From NCBI GenBank assembly GCA_001414485.1, contig LLEY01000191.1:1-64000 (forward strand): DNA of 64,000 nt, in the 5' to 3' direction. This document shows positions 1-10,594 of this stretch, one piece after another (position 1 is the first letter of the stretch; each line of letters opens with the position of its first letter). A program made the position numbers and the translations under genes. The notes beneath the pieces are model-generated. The model was not told where the DNA came from, searched no databases, and saw only the letters and a program-made list of their open reading frames with translations. Source of the stretch: Calycina herbarum. Taxonomy: Eukaryota > Ascomycota > Leotiomycetes > Helotiales > Pezizellaceae.

Positions 1-3000
1 GGTGGGATTTATTCTTATATTTCCAAAACCCCCCCTTTTTTTTTAGGCATTACAAGCCGTTATTGACTTTTATACTAATATAATAAATAGTATATAAAGT
101 CCCCGGGTACAATATAGAGCTTTCAGAGCTTTGGATATTTTATTAATTTTAACTTTTATACCTCCTCGTTAATAATCAGAGAAGATAAAAAACTTATCAA
201 AAGAGAAGGTGTGCTGGGAATATTAAAGTGTACTTGTACTTAGTTGTCTAGGAATTAAAAACTTTATCTCTTTAATTGTTTTTCTATGAAAAAAAATTCT
301 AACAGAAATATAAATTTAAGAGTGTTTTTTAGATTACTACCAAGTTATAGGAATATTCGCACGAGAGAGAGAGACTACCATGAACGAGTAACTAGAGACG
401 GTTAGGTTCACATAAAGTGGAAGTTGTCAAGCGGACTCGCTTGCTGATGAAATGCCGAGTTGAGTTGTTTTCAATATTGCCTGAATATATAATATAAATA
501 CATATAGCATAAGGTGGTTTATAGGCAGTAACAACAGATACGAGTCCCGACTAGCAATCACGTTGTTCTCCGCTGTCTTCCTAGTTATTTTTTACTAATA
601 AATATTCTCCGGCCTAAAAGGGTGGTTTTTGCGACTCGCCTAATCAAGTCAATAAATTCCTCAAGGTCAGAGAAGCAGGTCAATCAAAATTTATTACTGT
701 CGAATTATGACTCGCCGTCGACACTTGTATGTTCGTAGCTATTTCTTCTCTCGCTATCGGCAGAGAACTCTCTTCCAGCTTCTCAAACTCTAACTAGACG
801 TTAAAAAAACCTTTGTTCATGTTACGCTTTCCTTCTTCGTGCGCGATTTTTCGTAGACTCTTCTCCCACATCGTTTTGGCCGTTGTGAAACTCATCATGA
901 CTATAGAATTGAGCAAGAGAGCTTGGCATTTAAATTCGGGTTTGGTGTTGGTATGGACGGCAGTACTTGGTTGCTGGATTGCAAAAGCCTTGTCTCATTG
1001 AATATCCACCTTAGGTTTGAGAACAGAGCTCTTAGAGTTGTACTCTGGATCTGGTTTGAGGAGAAACTGAATTTCTGAAATCAAGATATTCCTTAGAATT
1101 GGATTGGATAGTGAACAAAAATAGTCAATAATTGTGTAAGAAATTTTGAGGTTAAAATCGAGGGTGGTGAGACAACTAGATAATATTAAAAGCTGTAGTC
1201 TATCCATGCAGTAGCTTCACAATAAAAAACAATGATGTAGTTATCAAGTTTAGAAAGAAACTTACCTGTAGCGAAGTGATATGGAGGAGGAAAATGTAGT
1301 AGATCCAGGTGACAGCTAATCTCCATAGACAGGCTGAATCTACCACCATGCTATTGTTCCTGGGTTACGCTAGTCGTTGTCTTATATAAATTACAGTTCT
1401 ACCTTAGGGGTAAGTGTGTAGTACTCGCTTGTCGTTTATATTGCTTCTAATTGCCTTTCGTGTAGTTATCGGAAGACATTGAAATCAGAACATTTCCAGC
1501 AATGTCGTGGGCCAGATAAAAATATAAAACCGGGGTTCCTGAACATCGAGAAACTTTCAACTAAACTTCTTATCCTCGTAGAAACCATTTTCGAGAGGAA
1601 ACAAAAAATCGACAGCAGGAACCGAAGGATCTAAAATTAACATACAAGAAGTCAAAAGAGGTCGAGATTCGTATGACTTGAATGAAGGAAATGATTAAGC
1701 GTAAGTAGGTACAGCAATCCCATTTGGTTTTAATCAATCTTTTCAACCCCCAACAATCGTTGTCTCTTCTTTTGGAGTAAATAAATTAATCATGCTAGCT
1801 TGATACTCAAGCAAACTTAAATACCCTACTGTTCTTTTTGGAAGGAAAGACAGGTTCCCTTTTTTTCGGGTTGGGTTTGCAAATTTAGAGGTCTCTACAG
1901 AAGTTGAGGATTCAACGACACTTCACTGGTGTGCTGCAACGTCATTTACGAATTCCCAGAGACGAGGACTCAAGGCTTGAAATGTAAGAAGTGGAACTCT
2001 AAGAGATTTTATCCGCCTCCAGACCTTAAGAAATTCCCTACATGAAAAAAATACTATACTAAGATAACTAAACTCTTCTTACCTACTATCTAAATAATTA
2101 CTTATTTTATGTTGAAGAATAATATCTAGTAGCGAAAAACTATAGAGAAAGTATAAGGGAGGGCTGAAAAAGAAAGCAACGAAGGGAAGACAGTTCTGGT
2201 AATATGCTGTTTTAGGTAATCTCAACACCTCTGGTTTTTTGCAACGTGGAATAGCTCTTGGGGAAATACTTAATAAAAAAATAACCTCAAAACCCGCCAC
2301 TCCCCTAGAAATACTCCTACTAGAACATGGACCCCCCAAAATGACAATTATAGGTTCGAAATCCCAACCAAAAACAAGACGTATAATATACATATGAACC
2401 TAGTTACCACATTCTATTAAAAGGATATCACGTCTGGCAAGGGTTTCATGCCTTACGAACATTCTCAGATCAAAGACTTCCTGGAAGAGGTATCAAACAG
2501 CTGGAAACTACACTACATCGTGTAAGAAAGAAAGCCCCCCCCTCATTGGTCTATATTCCTGAAAGTAGACCAGCCCCCCATAGATATCTAAAAGAAGTGG
2601 AGACTTCGACAGCAACAAATATCTCGGCAACAGAACACGAGAAAAATACACACCCTCAACGTACAATAAGAAGCAGCAACTCAAGATATCAAAAGATCCG
2701 CTCGTAAAAACAAACCAAAGAAGTGCCGTAGAAGCTACTACGCATCCCGAGATGTGTGCTCAGGGCATGAACTTTGGACACTGCTTCGCATTTCCTTGAT
2801 GCTAGATTGCACCGTGCATCTGTCGATATTATACCATTCTTCCAAGCATCACAACGTCTCTCTTTCCCTTGGATCTCGTATATATTTTGGTAAGAACAAG
2901 GTTGGGAATTTCTTCCGGTACAAATGTATGTTAAGTATTAGACGCAAAACATCTCAAAAGAGTAATATGATTAATTTGGAGAAATTTATGCGGCGAACCA

Positions 3001-3930
3001 CTTGGCAAATCAGACGAACTTCTTAACAAGTCTAAGATATTGACTAAACTACCGTAAGTAGTCGATTCTGAGCAAAGCATACTAGTAAGAGATTCGAGAA
3101 TTACTCTCTGGCGCCTACTTTCCCTTAGATTGTGCGAATTAAACTCAGGAAATACTATGTATTGTTCGAGACAGTTTAGAAAAATAAGAAGTTCGTTTTT
3201 TTATTCCCCTAACCTTTGAGAATAACTGCTACGATTGTCCGAGAATATCATGCAAAATATGCTAGAAGGGTGCCGGGGAGCAATGCTCGAATCTCTTACT
3301 ATCTATCTTGCTTCCTAAGAATATGTAATATTCCCAGCTGCCCCCTAGGAAACGAAATAATTACATTCTACAGGTAAAATTACTAGTTGCTTAAAAGTTA
3401 TTGCATGTCGGATGGGGAGCAGAACTGACGCGCGCCATAAGCCCTTACGAGCTCACCCCCTCATCTCGGTTAGATATTTCACCTATCAAGCAGCTGTCTT
3501 TACGAGCTACATCTGCTCAGCTCGCCTGAAATTGCAGTACTTGGGATTTTACGAGAAAGGATTAAATATCACATCAGAGATTTGATTTGATTTTGAAACA
3601 GTAATTTAAATATGCGTCCTGGCTAGGGATTGAAGGAAATTCGAGTCTTTTGGCCATGGCTGAGCATCATTGATAACAGAGCTCGAGATGGATTCAAGAC
3701 AAAGTTTCCTTGATATCCCAAGATATTTCGCTCACCGTTAGAGCTTGGCAATCATTCAGGGTCTTACTTTGGGGTAGCTTGTGGATATCATCATATATGG
3801 CATTCTCCATCCCTTGGGGGTTTCAAGTCTTTGAAATGCCAACGTTTTAAAATGAATGAAGCGCCCAGCCTTCTCAAATTAAAAATAATATTGATGACCA
3901 ACCTCCATAACCATGTGCCGTCTCTTTTTT
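1..3930. other. AT-rich gene-poor region
   Basis: About 3.9 kb with only short, unconvincing open frames on both strands and frequent stops. The base composition is AT-rich with many A/T runs, unlike the coding blocks further right. I see no recognisable transposase, reverse transcriptase, tRNA or rRNA. The sequence would suit old, mutated repeat DNA or long intergenic DNA, but nothing here proves either. Confidence 0.6.
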
Positions 3931-3937
3931 GGTTGAA

Positions 3938-3945
3938 TATATAAG
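3938..3945 (+). promoter_or_regulatory. TATA-like box of the small secreted protein gene
   Basis: A TATATAAG string lies about 150 bases before the ATG at 4095, followed by a pyrimidine- and CA-rich leader. The spacing suits a fungal core promoter with transcription starting near 3970. The assignment rests on motif and position only. Confidence 0.4.
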
Positions 3946-4094
3946 AGAGATCTCCCCTAGCTTTAGCAGAGTTGCCAGCACAAGCAGCAGTTTTCCTGTC
4001 TTTATTCTCTCAGCACATTCTTTTATCCCTCTTCCAGACCACTTCTGCACAGAACCACAGCACCAACGTCCCCTCCTTTGAAAAATCTTGCATA

Positions 4095-4733
4095 ATGAGG
4101 TTCACATCTTCAATGGCCCTCGTTGTTCTTGCTATCACAACCACACAAGCAGTCCCCGTTGACTACAAGCCCGAAGATTTCGAGGCCCCTGGTCCAATCC
4201 CTATCACTGGTGGGGGAAATGTAAGAAGCCATACTTTTGAAACATCCCAGCTCTAGTACACGAGAAAGGAATCAAAGCGAGAAATTATACGTTAACGTAT
4301 CGCAGTGTTGCTTCCATCTCAAAGAATGGGCATATAGAGACAGCATGAGACTCGATGCCACCTACTACCACTACCTCGACATCCAAGCCAAAGACCAGTC
4401 TGGAAAAGTGGTGTGGAAAACCACCAAGGACTATGGAGGAGGCGTATACTCTGGAGACGAGGAGGCTTACGTTGTGAAAGGTGTATATCCCAGGGATCTC
4501 GTGATGAGAGCTGAAGATCGTGGGGGAATGTATATTGCTTTTGGCTATGGTTCGAATGGATGGGCGAGCAGTGATCCTTTCAATCGTCAAGCAAGCTGCA
4601 AGGTTGGGAAGTGGGATAAAGGTCCGCTTAAATATCAGGTGAGTTTTCTTGAGGCATTGGAGAGAAGAGACTTGCTAATGATTTGTTTTAGACTCGTGAT
4701 ATGGATTGCTGTTTTCAGTGTCAAGGGTGGTAG
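4095..4733 (+). CDS. Small secreted cysteine-rich protein (166 aa), effector-like
   Basis: Three exons (4095..4220, 4306..4638, 4692..4733) join in phase to give 166 residues. Introns are 85 and 53 nt with gtaaga/gtgagt donors. Residues 1-19 form a signal peptide with a hydrophobic core ending TTQA, so the product should be secreted. The mature part has six cysteines in a paired layout: C43-C44, C140, then C159-C160-x2-C163 close to the C-terminus. That spacing suggests disulfides tying both ends to the middle. The central part is rich in Tyr, Gly and charged residues, with no domain I can name. The longer upstream frame starting at 3972 was not used because the ATG at 4095 directly begins a signal peptide. 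The gene borders the AT-rich gene-poor stretch. Candidate secreted or effector-type protein is inference from size, signal peptide and cysteines. Confidence 0.75.
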
Positions 4734-6185
4734 AATCGATGTTTGCTTCACGGCGTGTTTTCGAGTCAAATTGTATTTGTACTTGCATTTATTACATCTA
4801 TCCGTCATATTAGAGGTTAATTGAAAAGCTCACGCCACACTCTAAACTTATTTTATTTACTTTATGTTCTTAAAAGTATGATAGCAGCTGGGTTGCTACA
4901 CCTGTATCTCTTCCCTCCCCAAGTCCACTTCTATGCTATCTTCCACAACTGTTGACATACCCCCTCGCCCCAGGTTTTGTTCGGTTACTTCACTCACTAC
5001 TGTCACTTTCTTCCATGACTTAAAGTTGCAGTTGTGATTCATTGAACTTCGCCTAATCTCAGGAGACCAAACGACATTCACGACCACATTCACATCTCAC
5101 TATTCTTGTGATCCATTGACTTTTGACTTGCGCCTGCAGCATTACATATATATTCGTATCAATATGTCTCAATGGAAATCTGGTCATAATTCAGAAATTA
5201 AGGCTTTGGTGGAGGCTTGGAGGTAGAAAACGCTTTGGTTGATTCAAGCTACCCAAACAACCAAAAACATGAGCTGAGGGTGCTTGTGCTAAGCGAAAGA
5301 TATCTCTGCATGATCATTTTATCTAGCACTAGCAGTACTTCCTCATCATATTCTCAGCTCAATAATTATCAAATCGTTAGCATATTCTCAATTATCAGAG
5401 CTTCCATTAGTCACTAAAATGAACATTCACCAATCACAACCTCACAGCCCTAACTTCCATTCTTTGGAATCACAAACGTTAACCCATTCATCATGACAAT
5501 ACCCAACAACATCCAGTCACCCAGGCAACAGCCACGCATTTCGTGCTTAGATCTCTGACTCCCATGAAAGGCGCAGGATGGTTAATCACAACTCCTGTCC
5601 TCCAAAGTACTATTTAGCTGGGGGCTCTCGTCATCTTGTTCTTCTTTTTTCCATCCACACTTACAAACATACATTCATCTACACTTTGCAATATTTGAAT
5701 ACCCACAATAATGCTTACCCAAGAGAATATTCATTCGAACCTTTTTATTTAATAACAGCCACCTCTTCCAAATCTTCCCTCTCAACAACACAACCATCCT
5801 ATTTCAAGAAGCCTACTCGCCCATCGTGGCTTCGTTCATCTACCCCGGAGAATTTTCCTCCTTTTCCTTCTCAACATCTCATTCTTCATCCCACTCGAAC
5901 AACTTGGATAATACCTCAAATCCTCTTCCCTTCGACGTACAGGAAATCTCACACATCACAGTCACATCACACACCCTCACAACGCCCTTCAACACCCAAA
6001 TCCAACAAGTATCCCTCCACACTTTGACAGTTTACTCCCACATCAACGAGATACTCGCCTACTACCAGCAACTACAAGCAATCTCAGATCCCTCATCCGG
6101 CTGGTCTACCTCACACGCTCGAGACCCAGGACCACCACCACCCCCCTTTCCACCAACACAAGTAGCCGACTTCTAAACCTCCAAA
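4734..6185 (+). other. Intergenic region with long G-poor leader of the next gene
   Basis: No convincing gene. From about 5640 to 6185 the plus strand is rich in C, A and T and poor in G. Stop codons are therefore rare, and a frame open from 5712 to a TAA at 6174-6176 happens to be in phase with the ATG at 6186. That frame has no ATG of its own, so it fits best as the 5' untranslated leader of the downstream gene. Confidence 0.5.
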
Positions 6186-7156
6186 ATGTCAGGTCCACCA
6201 ACAAACCGAGGCTACAACCCCTTCCACGGGTTCGATTCCGGCCCACCACCCCCAGCATTTGGCCCCCGACAACCCCAAGCCCAATGGGGAAACTCCTGGG
6301 GCGGCTGGGCCCAACCACCACCACCAGTCTACCAAGCACCAGTCGTTCAAGCCTGGCCCGGTCATCCTCCTCCCCCTCAATGGCCAGCTCAACCACCCTC
6401 AGGACCATCTCCAGCCCATCCAGCACCTCAATGGCCAGGACAGCCCCCAGCACCAGCACCAGGCGGCTCAAATCTAGTCCTCAAGAATCCATGGGGCGGA
6501 ACTGGTTGTCCGCAAGGTGTAGAGTACATGTTCCCCCAAAAACATTGTCCTTTTAATGTTTTGAAGACCAAGGAGAAACCTTGGCAGATTGAACATCCTT
6601 TGTTGGATGCGAATGGGATGGGACCTTTCGTAAAGGTGTTGGTGCCGTTGAGTACAACTGTGAAGGAGTTGATGCAGGTAAGATTCTTCTTGATGAAGGG
6701 GAGGAGATGTACTGACTTGTGATAGAATCTCGGCTGCACCAACGAGGTTCCGGCCAAAAACAAATTATACGAGATTACTGAAGCTGGGAATGGGAGATGG
6801 AAGAAAGGCATTGAAATCGGGGTGAGTGCTTCTTCCTTTCTTTGCAAACATTTTCATGGTGTCGAGAAGAGATGGATTATATATCCTTTTATCCTTCCCC
6901 CTTCTCTTTCCGTCTCATTTATACCCCAAAACAGTACGAGGCAGAGAGGACATCGACACCATATTATCCCCCCTTCAACTGCCCTTCAAAAAAAGACAGA
7001 TAGGCTAACAAGTAGGGTGCTGACACCTATGTCAACGAAAAGGGCCAAGAAAAAGAAAAGGTTGCGAAACCAATTACCCATTACCAATGGAACGAGAAGC
7101 GCACCGGGAAACCCGGGGAGGGACCCGTGGTATGGATTTATCTCGAGAAAGACTAA
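6186..7156 (+). CDS. Pro/Gly/Trp-rich protein of unknown function (242 aa)
   Basis: Exons 6186..6677, 6726..6821 and 7016..7156 join in phase 0 to give 242 residues. The N-terminal ~95 residues are low-complexity, dominated by Pro, Gly, Gln and Trp with repeated QPPPP/PQWP-type strings. This is followed by a compact conserved-looking region with GCPQGVEYMFP, two histidine/cysteine positions (HCPFNV) and a charged C-terminal part ending WIYLEKD. No catalytic motif is recognised. The last intron (194 nt) is long for this locus. Its acceptor (GCTAAC then AAGTAG) was chosen because it continues an open, coding-like frame; a nearer acceptor would terminate after about 22 residues. Function unknown. 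Confidence 0.6.
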
Positions 7157-8053
7157 ATTAATGCATGAACGAGGGAAGGGAAGGAGTTACTGGAGTTACT
7201 GGATTTGAACTTTGTATTTCGAGGCATGGTTTTCGGCGACGGCGAGAGGAAGTAATACATGGTTCTGGGGGCGCGAGATAAAGTAATGGACGCAGAATAA
7301 ATTCAGGGAGGAAGTGGTAATGGTTCGAGTACGATGCGAATTTGATTTGTCAAGGAATATATGCGCGAGATATTTAAAGTGGAGTCGATCTTCGGGAAAT
7401 TTACCAATGGGACATACACAGGTGTACTTGGAGGAAAGCATACCAGGTCTTGAACGATCAGACCAATGAATATACATATACGATCATGCGATGGAATCGT
7501 CATCCAGCAAATCAGCAAATCAAATCATAAAACCCAACTCTCTTTTCTTGAAAGTGCATTCTTCTCGTCCCCGTAAACAACGCGAGGGCAACAAGGAAAC
7601 CCAAAGTGTGACCACCGAGAGAGCCAGCGACCTGGCCGGGAGAAGAGAAGGCGCGCGCAAAACACACACACTCGTTTCCTAAGTAGCACTTGCTACCTAG
7701 CAACATTCTTTCACCTCACTTACTCAAATCAAAGCACGCCCAAAAGGCTACAGTAAAATTCCAATTTTCTTAGACTACTTAGTTGCTAAAATGCCCTCGC
7801 TATCGAGAGCAGCTCATGAGCTAGCAACATGCAAGTCGTGCGAAGAAACCATTGCGTAAAAAAGAACCGCCTTCGCAAATGTTTTGGCATGATGTGACCA
7901 TGTTCCCCATTCCGTCGATTTTTTGTCCCCCACAACTCCGTGATCAACTTTCGGCAAGCATCCATAGGACTTTTGCCTAGAAGAAGAAAAAGAAAGAAGC
8001 AAATACAATCCCACCCGCTGTCTCTCCCCAAATTGATGAAACGCAGACCCTTT
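7157..8053. other. Convergent intergenic spacer
   Basis: About 0.9 kb between the 3' ends of the plus-strand Pro-rich gene and the minus-strand zinc-cluster regulator. It holds only short overlapping frames on both strands and no recognisable element. It presumably contains the two 3' untranslated regions. Confidence 0.5.
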
Positions 8054-10594
8054 TTACATCTCACTGAGGAATCCCCCAGCCTGTGCAAATCGCATCTGGT
8101 TCTCTCGCATATCCGCCCATGCACGCAACTCCTCTTCATCAGTAACCACACCATTTTCGCTCTTGATTCCAGGACTGACACGCTCAAGTCGCATCAAGAT
8201 ATCCAAAAATTGATTCAAGTATGCCTCTGCATTCAGCGCAACAGGTCCCTTTCGTTGAGGTGGCGTGCTAATTAGAGTAGAAGCGATCTGTCGAATTTTG
8301 TTGATCTAAAGGATTGTTGTTAGCTCCCAGTTTGTTGGTGCACTGGAGAAGGAAAATTACAAAGCTGCCTCCATTTGGCTCCATGTTTACTTGAGTAATG
8401 CTGTTGAGCACCACAACCAAGTCTTTAACAATGAGCTCTCGCTCTGCCACAACATTCTCATAGCCGTCATAGTTGCTGGTTGGCGATCTCTTAGGAAGCA
8501 TGCCATCCAGTCCGGCAGCCATCAAACCTGGAGAGTTCATAATGGATGGGGATGCTGAGCTTTGAGCGCGTTGCTCCTGCAACTCCTGGAGACCCAGATA
8601 CTTCTCGACAATATAGGATCTTGTACCAATTTGACTGGCATAGATGTTGGCTTTTTGAATCTCGAATTGAAGATTTCTTCGCTCCATGGAGTTCTCCTGT
8701 TGCCATTGACCTCCGTTCGCATTGACTCGGGCACCAATAAACTCTGGAACATGAGGAGGAAAGTATGACATGTTGTTCGCACCAAAATCGGGAGCCTTGG
8801 CGGTGGGTACAACTTGGAGCTCAGGTGGGATGTCATCCAAGATTTTCTTGACGCTTCTTAGACATTCTTCCAAAACACGCTTCTGTCTGTTCCAGTCAAA
8901 GACTTCATCAATGCCATACGCCATTTCCATTGTTGCCAAGGGTGAGACTGTAAGGTAGATTCGGACGCCTGTGTTGAAGCCGCTAATCTTAGAGAGAACA
9001 TTGTGTGGTTGGGGCGCAATGTGGTCAACAAAAATGTACTCATCATCAACCTCCAAAGGCATTGGTGGGTAAGGGTCATTAGGAGTGGAAGGTGGGATGA
9101 GAAGTTCTCCAAAGCTGGCGCCCAGTTGTTGCATAGATCTAGAATAAATCGGTTAGCACCGATGAAATCAATTTTGTTACTAACCCGATTTCCAAAATAG
9201 AAACATAACCGATTTCTTTAGAAATAGCTCTTGTTATGAAAATCGGGATACTAGGAAGGACTTATCATACCTAATACCAACAAACATACACCAGAAAATT
9301 CGGCGCCCGATTTCTTGTCTAATGCAATCAAGTGGCTGAGGGGTACCATCAAACTTATCTCTGCCGACTTCACCAAATACTGTAGGTAAATCACCAACCC
9401 CTAGAAGTCCAGGGTCCTTGACTCTATGCGCACCAAGAACTCTAGCCATAGTCAAGGTCTCACCAAAGTAAAGTCTACATTGTCGCCAATTGAAGGTATA
9501 TGCAGCTGACAAACCTAAGAAGTAGCTGGTTGCTGCATCATACACAGTGAGGTCTTTGTCCAAATAGCCAGGGCCACGCGCCTCAACAGCAACCTTATGG
9601 CAGCGCTCTACCAAAGAGATTGAGTTGGGGAATAGATGCTCGCGACGCTCGGCTTTGAGATGGATTCTTGGCTTTCGAGGGAACGATGCGACGAGCGCGC
9701 CGACCATGGAAGCCAACAATGCCAAAAAGGCGGGGTTATTGAGATCTTCGCGGTGCTTGAAGGCAGCTCGGAAGGAAGGTTCGTGGGGGAAGGGTGTAAG
9801 AGGGTGAATGTATGTGAAGAAGTCGTCAACCAGGAGCTCGAGAGTTGAGAATGGGCAGATCGACTCCGCGTTGAGGACGGGGTGGTTGGAGATGGAGATC
9901 AAGGTCGCCGCGATGTTATTGGGGGAGGTAGGGTTCGAGAAGCTGCCACTACCGCCACCCGATGGGGATTCAAGTCTGCGACGCTTGATGGCTTCGGCAT
10001 GTCGATTTGGAGGTCCTCGTCTGCGACTTGGTCTCTCGCGTGTGCATGGGATATCGAGGGCAGCGCATGCGCGACATGGCGGGCCAGACTCATCGCACTA
10101 AAGGTGAGATGATTAGCATTCAATGAATTTAAGAAATTTGAAAGTGAAGTCGATGGAATCGCGTCGCATACCTTGACTTTTCTGATGCTGCACGAATCGC
10201 AAGCCTTTCTCAATCGATTGCCCTTCTGGCCCTCTCCACCACTTGTAGGCGTAGCGGCGGAAGGACCTGCAGAGCCTGGAGGGCCTTGCATTCCATGACC
10301 ATCGTCGATCTCATGGCTATTTGGGTGACCGTTGTAGGCGTTTTGATGTGGGTGTCCGAGGTGTTGAAGGTGAGGAGGAGGACTTTGCTGTTGACCATCG
10401 AACATGTACGGCTGTTGAGGATGGCCGGGGTGGTTCATGGGCATACCATCGTTACCAACGGGGCCTTGACCGTGATTGTTCTGATGGGAGTGGTTCGCAT
10501 GTTGCGGTGGTTGTCCTTGCGGTAGAGTGTAGGTGTTTCCATTGCCGTGGGCGTTGGGGTTACCATTGCCGCCGGGCGGCTCAAAGGCGGACAT
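8054..10594 (-). CDS. Zn(II)2Cys6 fungal transcription factor (759 aa)
   Basis: Four exons on the minus strand (10594..10172, 10097..9271, 9138..8361, 8305..8054) give 759 residues; introns are 74, 132 and 55 nt. Residues 1-125 are Pro/Gln/His/Asn-rich and probably disordered. A Zn2Cys6 binuclear cluster follows with cysteines 132, 135, 142, 149, 152 and 159 (C-x2-C-x6-C-x6-C-x2-C-x6-C), interrupted by intron 1 just before the third cysteine. A basic linker (RPSRRRGPP, then KRRR) follows. The middle (about 200-500) matches the fungal-specific transcription factor regulatory region, with typical helices such as DAATSYFLGLSAAY and IGRRIFWCMFVGI. It should be a nuclear DNA-binding regulator. I cannot place it in a named regulator group, so its targets are unknown. 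Confidence 0.88.

Noticed and set aside
5578..6176. Two long overlapping open frames before the Pro-rich gene, suggesting an extra gene or a bicistronic message
   Set aside because: The 116-codon frame starts with GTG and has no ATG, the strand is G-poor so stops are rare by composition, and the other frame is equally open. A 5' leader is the simpler reading.
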